7,816 nt of DNA from Propionibacteriaceae bacterium (GCA_003158895.1 PMLO01000030.1:14245-22060), one strand, 5' to 3'. Positions 1 to 7,038 are shown, counted from the stretch's first letter. Notes: generated from the letters alone by a model not told the origin. Made by a program: numbers and translations.

Positions 1-2
1 TG

Positions 3-1265
3 CGCTACCTCATCGACCGCCTCCACCAGGCCGGCATCGGCGTCATCATGGACTGGGTGCCCGGCCACTTCCCCAAGGACGAGTGGGCGCTGGGCCGCTT
101 CGACGGCACGGCGCTGTACGAGCACGAGGACCCCCGCCAGGGCGAGCACATGGACTGGGGCACGTACATCTTCAACTACGGCCGCAACGAGGTGAAGTCG
201 TTCCTCGTCTCGAATGCCCTGTACTGGATCAAGGAGTTCCACATCGACGGCCTGCGCGTCGACGCCGTGGCGTCGATGCTTTACCTCGACTACTCGCGCC
301 AGCCCGGCGAATGGGTGCCGAACGAGTTCGGCGGCAACGAGAACCTCGCCGCCATCGACTTCCTGCGCTACGTCAACAAGCACCTGTACGAGCGGGAGCC
401 GGGCGTGATGATGATCGCCGAGGAGTCGACGTCGTTCGCCGGCATCACCCGCCGCGTCGACCAGGGTGGCCTCGGCTTCGGCTTCAAGTGGAACATGGGC
501 TGGATGAACGACTCGCTGCGCTACTTGCAGCTCGACCCGGTCTACCGTCAGTACCACCACAACCTCATGACGTTCGCGATGGTCTATGCGTACTCGGAGA
601 ACTTCATGCTGCCGATCAGCCACGACGAGGTCGTGCACGGCAAGGGCTCGATGGTCAACAAGATCGGACAGGACGACTGGCGCAAGTTCGCCACCCTGAG
701 GGCGTTCTACGCGTTCATGTGGGCCTTCCCGGGCAAGCAGCTCATCTTCATGGGCTGCGAGTTCGGTCAGCGGCGCGAGTTCAACGAGTCGATGAGCCTC
801 GAGTGGTGGGTGTCCGACCTGTGGGGTCACCACGGCCTGCAGCGGCTGTTCCAGGACCTGAACCGCGTGTACCGCGAGCACCCGGCGCTGTGGGCACTGG
901 ACAGCGATCCCAAAGGCTTCCGGTGGCTCAACGCCGACGACGCCGCCGCCAACGTGTTCAGCTGGGTGCGCAGCGACGACGCGGGCGACCTGGTGGCCTG
1001 TGTCGTCAACTTCTCAGCCCAGCCCCACGCCACGTACTCGATCGGCCTCCCGCAGGCGGGTGTGTGGACGGAGATCCTCAACACGGATGCCATGGTCTAC
1101 GACGGCACCAACACGTACGGCAACATGGGTCAGATCACCGCGTACGAGGTCCCCGTCCGCGGTTTCGAGGCGAGCGCGACGGTGGCGGTCCCGGCACTGG
1201 GCGCGGTCTGGCTGCACTTCGAGCGGGAGCAGCAGGTGGAGACGTCAGCGGGCGGGGAGGCCTGA
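3..1265 (+). CDS. glgB: 1,4-alpha-glucan branching enzyme GlgB, 3' portion (5' end outside window)
   Basis: Cytoplasmic GH13 enzyme that cuts an alpha-1,4-glucan chain and rejoins it through an alpha-1,6 link, making branches in glycogen or related glucans. The reading frame is open from base 3 with no start, so the N-terminal carbohydrate-binding domain and the start of the TIM barrel lie off the left edge. About 420 residues are present, against roughly 730 for a full enzyme. Visible motifs are DWVPGHF (from base 51), GLRVDAV with the nucleophile Asp at 261-263, IAEEST with the acid/base Glu at 420-422, and LPISHDEVVHGK with the transition-state Asp at 624-626. The spacing between these three residues equals that of E. 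coli GlgB D405, E458 and D526. The last ~100 residues form the C-terminal beta domain typical of the family. The gene ends in TGA 18 bases before the convergent peptidase gene. The family assignment is nearly certain; the visible part is intact. Confidence 0.97.
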   Translation, partial: RYLIDRLHQAGIGVIMDWVPGHFPKDEWALGRFDGTALYEHEDPRQGEHMDWGTYIFNYGRNEVKSFLVSNALYWIKEFHIDGLRVDAVASMLYLDYSRQPGEWVPNEFGGNENLAAIDFLRYVNKHLYEREPGVMMIAEESTSFAGITRRVDQGGLGFGFKWNMGWMNDSLRYLQLDPVYRQYHHNLMTFAMVYAYSENFMLPISHDEVVHGKGSMVNKIGQDDWRKFATLRAFYAFMWAFPGKQLIFMGCEFGQRREFNESMSLEWWVSDLWGHHGLQRLFQDLNRVYREHPALWALDSDPKGFRWLNADDAAANVFSWVRSDDAGDLVACVVNFSAQPHATYSIGLPQAGVWTEILNTDAMVYDGTNTYGNMGQITAYEVPVRGFEASATVAVPALGAVWLHFEREQQVETSAGGEA

Positions 1266-1283
1266 TCGACGCGAACGGACAGG

Positions 1284-2693
1284 TCAGGCGACGGCTGACG
1301 ACGCGACGCTGAACGTGTCGCAGTCACCGATCGTTGCCGCTGCGAGACCCTTCTCGCCCCAGTATTGGAGCGAGGCGACCGAGCCGTACGAGTCGCTGCC
1401 CCCTCCGACCTGCCAGCCCAAGCGGAAGATGGCTGGGTCGGGTCCAAACCCGGCGACATGGTTGAGGACGGCGAACGACAGGCAGTGAGCCTGGAGCTCG
1501 ATGCGACGGCTGTACTCGTTCTCGCTCCAGCCCTGATCATGTGCTTTCGCCAGGATCTGGGTGAGCGACTGCACATGGTGCGCGTACTCGTGCGTGACGA
1601 GTTCCGCGCCGTAGAAGCGGTTTCCCACGGCACTCGCCACACCGTCGGGCGACACGTAGATCGTGGCGTCCATCGGGCAGTACATCGCGCTGACCGAGTC
1701 CGTCGTATGGAGGGTGGAGCAGGAGTTCACGATCGTGTTGACGTAGAAGTAGATACTCGCGGGCTTGAACCTGATCGCGGTGGATCCGATGATCGAGCCC
1801 CACACCTGGTTCATGCAGTCCACGTACGCGGTCAAGGCAGCCTCGGCATCTGTGGTGTTCGTCGGCGGTACCTCCTCCGGGCAGGATCCCTCGACGGTCT
1901 TGCTGTAGATCGGGTTCGCCGTGAGCACGGCGGGTAGCTGTGACGTCTGGGTCGCTTGAGTCGCGGGAGCGGTGCTGGCCCCGATCGTCGGAGTCGTTGC
2001 CTGGGCCGCGCTGGGGGCGGCGCTCGATGTCACTGCCCCGGAGGGGACCTGGGGTGCCGCCGACGTCCCGGCTGTCGAATCGGGGAGGGCTACCTGGTTC
2101 CAGGATGTAGCGGGCTGAGCCGCCGCATACCCCAGGCTCGTGAACCGCCAGATCCCGGCCAGGAGGCCCGCGACGACGAGGATCGAGGCCGCGACCATGA
2201 CGAACCTGCGTCGCCGATCCATGGTGACGAGTCGCCGCATTCGCTCCGTGGCGTCCCCGGAGGACAGCCGCGCAGGTCGCGGCGTCCTCGTGCGGTGTCG
2301 TCCGCGCGGAATCTCCACCGCGCGCTCGACATGGAGTACGGCTCGAGCAGTCTGAGGATCGACCGGCTTCCACTCGGAGATCTCGGCGCGGACCGTTTCC
2401 GCGGACGCGGTGGCGAGGCTCTCGACGATCGCCATGGGCTGGAGCACCTCGGGCCCAGAGACGGAGTCTGGAAGTGCAGGGCTGATCGGGGGGACGACGG
2501 TTCCGACACTCATCAGGGGCGCGACCGCGCCTGCCACGGATGGTCCGACCAGATGGACGCGGGGGGTCGGTCCCATGACGGGCCCGGACCTCAGCACGAC
2601 GGTGCCCACAGCGTTCAGTCCCGGATACTCGTCGCGGTCGGCGACACGGGAACGCACGGGCGTGACCGCCCCACCCGGACGGGTTGCCGTCAC
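1284..2693 (-). CDS. Membrane-anchored YpfJ-type putative zinc metallopeptidase with long cytoplasmic N-terminus
   Basis: Resembles the putative neutral zinc metallopeptidase family (YpfJ, Pfam Zn_peptidase); the substrate is unknown. I chose the GTG at 2693, giving 469 residues, because a strong AGGAGGT lies 4 bases upstream; the GTG at 2699 lies inside that ribosome binding site. Residue numbers here count from the 2699 codon. Residues 1-165 are rich in Pro, Val and Arg and probably disordered. RRRR at 162-165 precedes a single membrane helix at about 166-184, predicting a cytoplasmic N-terminus and an external catalytic domain. An Ala/Thr/Ser/Pro linker spans about 190-260. The catalytic domain has YCPMD (340-344), HEYAHH with zinc-site H370, E371 and H374, and ELQAHC with likely third ligand E401; the family usually has ELQADC. 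It closes with the CDTF-type end. Six cysteines, all outside, may form disulfides. Codons use more A/T at third positions than glgB. The family call is good; activity is not shown. Confidence 0.85.
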   Translation of the reverse strand: MTATRPGGAVTPVRSRVADRDEYPGLNAVGTVVLRSGPVMGPTPRVHLVGPSVAGAVAPLMSVGTVVPPISPALPDSVSGPEVLQPMAIVESLATASAETVRAEISEWKPVDPQTARAVLHVERAVEIPRGRHRTRTPRPARLSSGDATERMRRLVTMDRRRRFVMVAASILVVAGLLAGIWRFTSLGYAAAQPATSWNQVALPDSTAGTSAAPQVPSGAVTSSAAPSAAQATTPTIGASTAPATQATQTSQLPAVLTANPIYSKTVEGSCPEEVPPTNTTDAEAALTAYVDCMNQVWGSIIGSTAIRFKPASIYFYVNTIVNSCSTLHTTDSVSAMYCPMDATIYVSPDGVASAVGNRFYGAELVTHEYAHHVQSLTQILAKAHDQGWSENEYSRRIELQAHCLSFAVLNHVAGFGPDPAIFRLGWQVGGGSDSYGSVASLQYWGEKGLAAATIGDCDTFSVASSAVA

Positions 2694-2697
2694 GTCC

Positions 2698-2704
2698 ACC
2701 TCCT
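2698..2704 (-). promoter_or_regulatory. Ribosome binding site AGGAGGT of the metallopeptidase gene
   Basis: On the minus strand AGGAGGT is followed after GGAC by a GTG at 2693-2691. This near-perfect Shine-Dalgarno overlaps the earlier in-frame GTG at 2699-2697, so it favours the downstream GTG as the true start and shortens the protein by two residues. Confidence 0.7.
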
Positions 2705-2778
2705 GCGTTACGCCTCGTCAAGGTACGTGCATACCCTTCCGGGTCGCCCTCACCATGAGCGGGCTCTCACGGGATGCG

Positions 2779-2784
2779 TATCCT
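2779..2784 (+). promoter_or_regulatory. Possible -10 element (TATCCT) for the Nudix gene
   Basis: TATCCT in the divergent gap between the peptidase and Nudix genes matches the TANNNT pattern of actinobacterial -10 boxes and would leave a leader of about 22 bases before the GTG at 2813. No convincing -35 box is visible 16-19 bases upstream, so this is a weak call. Confidence 0.25.
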
Positions 2785-2812
2785 GCAAGGAACGAGGGTC
2801 GAAGGAGGGCTC

Positions 2813-3556
2813 GTGAGCGAACGCACGGTCAGGCTTGAGGTTCCGCCTCACGAGAGCGACCCGACCTCGTACCTGCGTGCTGCATGGCGACGGGCCGTGG
2901 AGGAAGGCGCCGAGCGCGTCGAGCTCCTCGTCGGCACCTCCGACGGGCATCTCCGCCATGCGGCTCACCGAGCGGGCTTCCTCCACGAGGGTGTGCTCCG
3001 CAAGGGACGTGCGACCGACGCGGGCTCCGAGGACGTGCACCTGTACGCGATCGTGGCCGGCGAGGAACACGAAGGCCCGGCGGGCTTCTCGCACGTCATG
3101 AACGCCGCGCTCCCCCGCACCCGCGTCATCGCGCACGCGCTGTTCCGTGACACGTCCGACCGGGTCCTGCTGCTCCAGGTCTCGTACAAGGACGACTGGG
3201 AGCTGCCCGGCGGGATCGTCGAGCGCCACGAGCCGCCGCGCCTAGGTGCCGAACGCGAGGTCCTCGAGGAGATCGGGCTCGAGCGCGTCCTCGGACAGCC
3301 CCTGGTCGTCGACTGGCTGCCGCCCTACCTGGGCTGGGACGACGCGGTGGAGTTCATCTTCGACGGTGGGGTGCTGCTGCCGCACGAGGTCGCTGCAATG
3401 GAGCTCAACCACGGTGAGATCGTCAGCGCCCATTGGCTGACGGCCGCCGAGGCCGCTCAACGCCTCTCCCCGCTGGCGGCGCGGCGCCTTCTGTGGATCG
3501 ACGAGGCACGGCCGACGACTCCGACGTACTTCGAAGAAGGGCGCCCTCTGGGCTGA
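2813..3556 (+). CDS. Nudix hydrolase with an incomplete GNAT-like N-terminal domain
   Basis: Nudix enzymes hydrolyse nucleoside diphosphates linked to another moiety; the substrate here cannot be told from sequence. The GTG start gives 247 residues and has AGGAGG four bases upstream (2803-2808); the in-frame ATG at 2774 lacks a comparable site. Residues 134-156 match the Nudix box GX5EX7REUXEEXGU at every position (G134, E140, R148 E149, E152 E153, G155), so metal binding and catalysis should be intact. Residues about 17-84 look like the C-terminal half of a RimJ/RimI-type GNAT acetyltransferase: a helix, the strand RVELLVG, then HRAGFLHEGVLRKG and HLYAIVAG. The acetyl-CoA-binding R/QxxGxG/A motif and earlier strands of that fold are absent, so acetyltransferase activity is unlikely. 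The gene is divergent from the peptidase gene and converges on the ybbN-like gene with a 96-base gap. The Nudix call is firm; the GNAT relation is inference from pattern. Confidence 0.9.
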   Translation: MSERTVRLEVPPHESDPTSYLRAAWRRAVEEGAERVELLVGTSDGHLRHAAHRAGFLHEGVLRKGRATDAGSEDVHLYAIVAGEEHEGPAGFSHVMNAALPRTRVIAHALFRDTSDRVLLLQVSYKDDWELPGGIVERHEPPRLGAEREVLEEIGLERVLGQPLVVDWLPPYLGWDDAVEFIFDGGVLLPHEVAAMELNHGEIVSAHWLTAAEAAQRLSPLAARRLLWIDEARPTTPTYFEEGRPLG

Positions 3557-3590
3557 GCCGGCCACGCTCACAGCCGCGGACATGGCGAGA

Positions 3591-3621
3591 CCACGACGAC
3601 CCCCAAGTCGCGCCGTCGTGG
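3591..3621. terminator. Possible bidirectional terminator hairpin between convergent genes
   Basis: CCACGACG (3591-3598) and CGTCGTGG (3614-3621) form a perfect 8-bp stem with a 15-base loop in the gap between the ends of the Nudix gene and the ybbN-like gene. No T-run follows on either strand, so it is not a textbook intrinsic terminator; the position is the main argument. Confidence 0.35.
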
Positions 3622-3652
3622 CCCGCGATTCCTCAAGCCCCACAAAGAGTTC

Positions 3653-4552
3653 TCAGAACAATGCTGATGCTAGTTCTCGGCGGGAGCGGAGAACAGAGGG
3701 ATCTGTGGGTTCGCACGTGTCGTACAGCTCCAGCAGCCGCTTCCGCACGATGTCCCTCTCCTCGCCGGTGTGGCTGCGTACGGCCGCGATGAGCCGAGCG
3801 AACGCCGCCTCGAGCTGACCCGTGGCTGCTTCGAGGTCGGCCATCGCGAGCACGGCGTCGAGGTCGTCAGGGTCGGCGGCGAGCTTGTCGACGGCGGCCT
3901 GGGGGTTGGACGTCGTGACTCGGCCGAGCAGCGCTGACTGAGCGAGGCCCGCCTTGGCGATGGCGTCGGAGCCGCTGGTGGCCAGCAGCGCTCCGAACTC
4001 CTGCCGGGCAGTCGCGTAGTCCTCGCGCTCCATGGCGTCGTACGCGGCCACGTAGCGCGGGTCCATCGCCGGCTCGGCGTCGGCACCTGCGGCGGGTGCT
4101 GCGGCGACGGGCTGGGCCTTGCCCACGATCCCGTACTTCGCCGCCATGCCGAGCAGCTCCTCGATGCGCGCCTTGGCCTCGTCCTTGGCCAGCGTTCCCT
4201 GCCACAGCGGGACGAGCTGGCCGCTGACGACGCCGGCGACCGTGGGTACGGCCTTGATCTGGAGCTCTCCGGCGAGCTGGGCCGAGGTGTCGACGTTCAG
4301 CCGTACGAGCAGCCAACGACCGGCCGCCTCGTCTGTCAGGGCAGCCAGGTCCCGGCTCAGCCTCTCCTGCTCGGGGGCGCGTGGGGAGTAGAACTCGATG
4401 AGGATCGGGTACCGCACGGATCCCTGCATGGCCGCGTCGAACGATGCGTCGTCGACCTCGGTCACGTAGCTGCCCGCGGGGGCCGCCGGTGCCGCCGGAG
4501 CGCCCAGCTGGGACAAGTCGATGGCTCCACGAAGCGAGTGTGGTTGCGTCAT
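3653..4552 (-). CDS. YbbN/CnoX-like protein: cysteine-less thioredoxin fold plus TPR domain
   Basis: Probable cytoplasmic co-chaperone of the tetratricopeptide-thioredoxin family, 299 residues. E. coli YbbN (CnoX) is a holdase that hands clients to GroEL and DnaK; that role is inferred here by family. A Pro/Ala-rich N-terminus (18-28) leads into a thioredoxin domain at about 29-140. The position of the CGPC active site, in the stretch FYSPRAPEQ, reads A59-P60-E61-Q62, so there is no redox cysteine pair. The cis-proline loop AVPTV (P103) is kept. An Ala/Pro linker (146-162) is followed by TPR-type helices at about 165-290, ending in the family-typical ELASALF. The ATG at 4552 is chosen because the protein begins there in a family-like way, although no good Shine-Dalgarno precedes it; a start further upstream in the open frame would run into pgm. 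It is divergent from pgm with an 81-base gap. Confidence 0.9.
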   Translation of the reverse strand: MTQPHSLRGAIDLSQLGAPAAPAAPAGSYVTEVDDASFDAAMQGSVRYPILIEFYSPRAPEQERLSRDLAALTDEAAGRWLLVRLNVDTSAQLAGELQIKAVPTVAGVVSGQLVPLWQGTLAKDEAKARIEELLGMAAKYGIVGKAQPVAAAPAAGADAEPAMDPRYVAAYDAMEREDYATARQEFGALLATSGSDAIAKAGLAQSALLGRVTTSNPQAAVDKLAADPDDLDAVLAMADLEAATGQLEAAFARLIAAVRSHTGEERDIVRKRLLELYDTCEPTDPSVLRSRRELASALF

Positions 4553-4593
4553 GGAGCCATTCAACCAGCGTTGCGCTGTGACCAGATACAGGA

Positions 4594-4627
4594 ATCCTCG
4601 CCATCCGGTGCTCGTCCTTGCGAGGAT
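4594..4627 (+). promoter_or_regulatory. Inverted repeat that can pair with the pgm ribosome binding site
   Basis: ATCCTCGC (4594-4601) is the exact reverse complement of GCGAGGAT (4620-4627), with an 18-base loop. The right arm contains the only good Shine-Dalgarno of pgm, GAGG at 4622-4625, eight bases before the ATG. CCATCC (4601-4606) can alternatively pair with GGATGG (4624-4629). If the transcript starts upstream of 4594 the hairpin could hide the ribosome binding site; it could equally be a DNA operator in the ybbN/pgm divergent region or chance. Confidence 0.4.
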
Positions 4628-4633
4628 GGGGCC

Positions 4634-6256
4634 ATGGCTCACGAACGCGCAGGACTTGTCGCCCTCCCATCTGACCTGATCGACGTGGATGCTGTGGTAG
4701 CCGCCTACTACGCCATCACCCCTGATCCCACCAACCCTGACCAGATGGTCGTGTTCGGTACGTCGGGCCATCGGGGTTCCAGCCTCGACGGGGCCTTCAA
4801 CGACGCGCACATCGCGGCGACCACGCAGGCGATCATCGAGTACCGGGCCTCGCAGGGCACTGCGGGTCCCCTGTACATCGCGAAGGACACGCACGCGTTG
4901 TCGCTTCCCGCGTGGCGCACGGCCATCGAGGTGCTCACGGCGCATGGCGTACACGTCCGCGCCGAGCGCGAGGACGAGTACACGCCGACGCCCTCCCTGT
5001 CACGCGCGATCATCGTCCACAACCGCGGCCGGAGCGACCATCTCGCCGATGGCATCGTCGTGACGCCTTCGCACAACCCGCCGCGCGACGGCGGCTTCAA
5101 GTACAACCCACCGAACGGCGGTCCCGCCGACACGGATGCGACGAAGGTCATCGCGGCCCGCGCCAACGAGCTGCTCACTGATCCCGGCCAGGTCCGCCGC
5201 ACCCCGTACGAGCAGTGCGACGTCGAGCGCTGGGACTACCGCACGGCGTACTGCGAGGACCTGACGAACGCTATCGATCTCGACGCGATCCGGGCCGCAG
5301 GCGTACGGATCGGGGCCGATCCCATGGGCGGGGCGTCGGTGCAGTACTGGGAGTACATCGCCGAGAACCTGGGGCTGAACCTGACGGTGGTCAATCCGAC
5401 GGTCGACCCGACCTGGCGTTTCATGACACTCGACCACGACGGCAAGATCCGCATGGACTGCTCGTCTCCGTACGCGATGGCGTCACTCGTCCAGCAGCGC
5501 GACACGTACGACATCGCCACCGGCAACGACGCGGACGCCGATCGGCACGGCATCGTCACGCCCGACGGAGGCCTGCTCAACCCCAACCACTACCTGGCCG
5601 TCGCCATCCAGTACCTGTTCGCGCACCGCGCGGGCTGGTCCCCAACGGCCGGCATCGGCAAGACGCTGGTCTCGAGCTCGATGATCGACAAGGTCGCCGC
5701 CGAGCTTGGCCGGACGCTCGTCGAAGTACCGGTGGGCTTCAAGTGGTTCGTCCCTGGCCTCATCTCCGGCGACCTCGGCTTCGGCGGCGAGGAGTCTGCG
5801 GGCGCCTCGTTCCTCACGAAGGACGGCCACACCTGGACCACCGACAAGGACGGCATCCTGCTCGACCTTCTCGCCAGCGAGATCCTCGCTGTGACCGGCA
5901 AGACGCCGTCGCAGCTGTACGCCGAGCTCGAAGCCAGGTACGGCGTCTCCTCGTACGCGCGGGTCGACGCGCCCGCCACCCGCGAGCAGAAGGAGAAGCT
6001 CGGCAAGCTCTCCCCCGCCGACGTGACCGCCACGGACCTGGCCGGCGAGCCGATCACCGCGAAGCTCACCTCGGCCCCCGGCAACGGTGCGCCGATCGGC
6101 GGCCTCAAGGTGACGACCGAGCACGCGTGGTTCGCGGCGCGGCCGTCGGGCACGGAGAACGTCTACAAGATCTACGCCGAGTCCCTGAAGGGCGCCGACC
6201 ACCTCGCCGAGGTGCAGAAGGAGGCGCGCCAAGTCGTCGACGGCGTCCTGAGCTGA
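4634..6256 (+). CDS. pgm: Phosphoglucomutase, alpha-D-glucose phosphate-specific
   Basis: Cytoplasmic enzyme interconverting glucose 1-phosphate and glucose 6-phosphate through a phosphoserine enzyme and glucose 1,6-bisphosphate. It connects glycolysis to glycogen, trehalose and nucleotide-sugar synthesis, and so to the GlgB step nearby. The 540 residues match the E. coli Pgm type (546). FGTSGHRG at 41-48 opens domain 1. TPSHNPPRDGG holds the phosphorylated serine at S146, the same number as in E. coli. The metal loop is DADADRHG at 299-306, the sugar-binding loop GEESAG at 385-390, and the phosphate-binding loop RPSGTEN at 503-509. All key motifs are intact. The ATG start is chosen for GAGG eight bases upstream and family-like length; the frame stays open upstream to 4538 but would overlap ybbN. 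It is divergent from the ybbN-like gene and converges on the PH-domain gene, 20 bases apart. Confidence 0.97.
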   Translation: MAHERAGLVALPSDLIDVDAVVAAYYAITPDPTNPDQMVVFGTSGHRGSSLDGAFNDAHIAATTQAIIEYRASQGTAGPLYIAKDTHALSLPAWRTAIEVLTAHGVHVRAEREDEYTPTPSLSRAIIVHNRGRSDHLADGIVVTPSHNPPRDGGFKYNPPNGGPADTDATKVIAARANELLTDPGQVRRTPYEQCDVERWDYRTAYCEDLTNAIDLDAIRAAGVRIGADPMGGASVQYWEYIAENLGLNLTVVNPTVDPTWRFMTLDHDGKIRMDCSSPYAMASLVQQRDTYDIATGNDADADRHGIVTPDGGLLNPNHYLAVAIQYLFAHRAGWSPTAGIGKTLVSSSMIDKVAAELGRTLVEVPVGFKWFVPGLISGDLGFGGEESAGASFLTKDGHTWTTDKDGILLDLLASEILAVTGKTPSQLYAELEARYGVSSYARVDAPATREQKEKLGKLSPADVTATDLAGEPITAKLTSAPGNGAPIGGLKVTTEHAWFAARPSGTENVYKIYAESLKGADHLAEVQKEARQVVDGVLS

Positions 6257-6261
6257 GCCCA

Positions 6262-6278
6262 AGCGGCCACGGGCCGCT
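6262..6278. terminator. Possible terminator hairpin between pgm and the PH-domain gene
   Basis: AGCGGCC (6262-6268) and GGCCGCT (6272-6278) form a perfect 7-bp GC-rich stem with a 3-base loop, right after the pgm stop and touching the TAG stop of the convergent PH-domain gene. No T-run follows, so termination is inferred from position and stem strength. Confidence 0.45.
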
Positions 6279-6864
6279 AGGTCCCGTCGTCCTCGAGGGG
6301 GTGCCTGACCGCGATCGGTCGTACGCCTGAGCGCTGGATGACCTGCTCGATGGTGTGCTCCATCGTGAACGGGTCGTCGACGTACTTGATGTCGCGGAGC
6401 CCTTGGTCTTGCGCGGCCGACTCGAACACCAGGTGCCCGTAGTTGAAGAGAGTGCCGAGGAACGGCTGGTGAACGGTGATGTCGAGGATTCGCATCAGAG
6501 GCACCGTTGCGACGTGACGCTCGAACGTGCCGTGGACGCGGAACACCCGGAGGTTGGTCACGACGAACCGGTCCATGTACAGCGAGTGGATCTGGTACAG
6601 CCCGATCACCGCAAGGCCAAGACCGACCAGCATCATCAGCCACCAGCCCGGACCGGCGTAGCCCATCATCAGCAGGATGGCGACGCCGATGACGACCCAG
6701 CCTGCAGGGCCGAACGCTGCGACAGGGGGCTTGGCGATCTCGACGATGACCACTTCGCCGTCGTCGTGGAGCAGGTGCCGATCGATGTCGGGCCGGAGGT
6801 AGCTGGTCCGACGGACCCCGGGCTCAGCGAGCGGCGAGCGCAGTGAAGAACCGGACGATGGCAT
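6277..6864 (-). CDS. PH-domain (bPH_2-type) two-helix membrane protein
   Basis: Protein of 195 residues with unknown precise function. After a short variable N-terminus comes YLRPDIDRHLLHDDGE (22-37), then two hydrophobic segments at about 54-70 and 73-92. These are followed by a soluble part, YMDRFVVTNLRVFRVHGTFERH (96-117) and VPLMRILDITVHQP (121-134). The pattern of a helix pair, then a 'D-x-x-x-VTN-x-R' strand and the 'P-L-x-R-I-x-D-I' strand is typical of bacterial PH (YdbS/YdbT-like) membrane proteins; both termini should be cytoplasmic. The ATG at 6864 overlaps the upstream 51-residue gene by 41 bases, and its Shine-Dalgarno (CGGGG) is weak, which suggests translational coupling. An in-frame TTG directly upstream (6867) is possible. 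No later canonical start exists before the conserved region. It ends in TAG 20 bases from the end of pgm. The family call is good; the role is unknown. Confidence 0.85.
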   Translation of the reverse strand: MPSSGSSLRSPLAEPGVRRTSYLRPDIDRHLLHDDGEVVIVEIAKPPVAAFGPAGWVVIGVAILLMMGYAGPGWWLMMLVGLGLAVIGLYQIHSLYMDRFVVTNLRVFRVHGTFERHVATVPLMRILDITVHQPFLGTLFNYGHLVFESAAQDQGLRDIKYVDDPFTMEHTIEQVIQRSGVRPIAVRHPLEDDGT

Positions 6865-6979
6865 CAAAAGCCCCGACGAACGTCTTCACCGCCGCGGCGG
6901 CCTGCTCGGGTCGAGTGAACAGGTAGAACAGCACGAACGCAGCCACGAGCAGCCAGACTGCTTTCTTGATCCACGTCAC
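6824..6979 (-). CDS. Small one-helix membrane protein (51 aa), first gene of the pair with the PH-domain gene
   Basis: A GTG start at 6979 with GAAGGGAG five bases upstream opens 51 codons ending in TGA. The product begins MTWIKKAVWLLVAAF; residues about 7-21 form one hydrophobic helix (AVWLLVAAFVLFYLF). It continues with TRPEQAAAAVKTFVGAFDA and a second, amphipathic or hydrophobic stretch IVRFFTALAA to the end. Lys at 5-6 before the helix suggests the N-terminus is inside. Short proteins of this pattern (helix, then an 'F-T-R-P-E-x-A-A' stretch) occur in other actinomycetes as far as I recall, but I cannot name a characterised family. The 3' end overlaps the PH-domain gene by 41 bases in another frame, so the two are surely cotranscribed and may act together in the membrane. 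The strong ribosome binding site and membrane pattern make it a real gene; the function is unknown. Confidence 0.8.
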   Translation of the reverse strand: MTWIKKAVWLLVAAFVLFYLFTRPEQAAAAVKTFVGAFDAIVRFFTALAAR

Positions 6980-6992
6980 GACTGCTCCCTTC

Positions 6993-7005
6993 ACCCGGAT
7001 CGGGT
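6993..7005. promoter_or_regulatory. Inverted repeat ACCCG-GAT-CGGGT in the leader of the small membrane protein gene
   Basis: A perfect 5-bp inverted repeat with a 3-base centre sits immediately upstream of the minus-strand Shine-Dalgarno at 6992-6985. It could be an operator, a small RNA hairpin in the leader, or chance. An AT-richer patch beside it (7007-7017, TCTTATCTTGC on the plus strand) is the best place for promoter -10 elements in this divergent gap. Confidence 0.3.
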
Positions 7006-7038
7006 TCTCTTATCTTGCCCGACCATACGGCGTGCTCC

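Noticed and set aside
83..1312. 409-codon open frame on the plus strand within glgB
   Set aside because: It is out of frame with the glgB reading frame, which carries all catalytic motifs, and its product is an Arg/Pro/Ala-rich shadow.
1537..2721. 394-codon minus-strand frame overlapping the metallopeptidase gene in another frame
   Set aside because: Arg-rich shadow product; the HExxH domain is in the other frame, and there is no sign that a frameshift joins them.
1956..2816. 286-codon plus-strand frame opposite the metallopeptidase N-terminal half
   Set aside because: Low-complexity Arg/Gly-rich product without motifs; the minus-strand frame has a strong ribosome binding site, a membrane helix and a peptidase domain in one continuous frame.
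4553..4954. N-terminal extension of the ybbN-like protein in the open minus-strand frame
   Set aside because: It would overlap about 320 bases of pgm in antisense; family members start near the MTQPHS position.
5483..6643. 386-codon open frame on the minus strand across pgm and the PH-domain gene
   Set aside because: It is antisense to pgm, whose motifs are unmistakable, the predicted protein is Arg/Gly/Val-rich without recognisable domains, and long antisense frames are expected in high-GC DNA.
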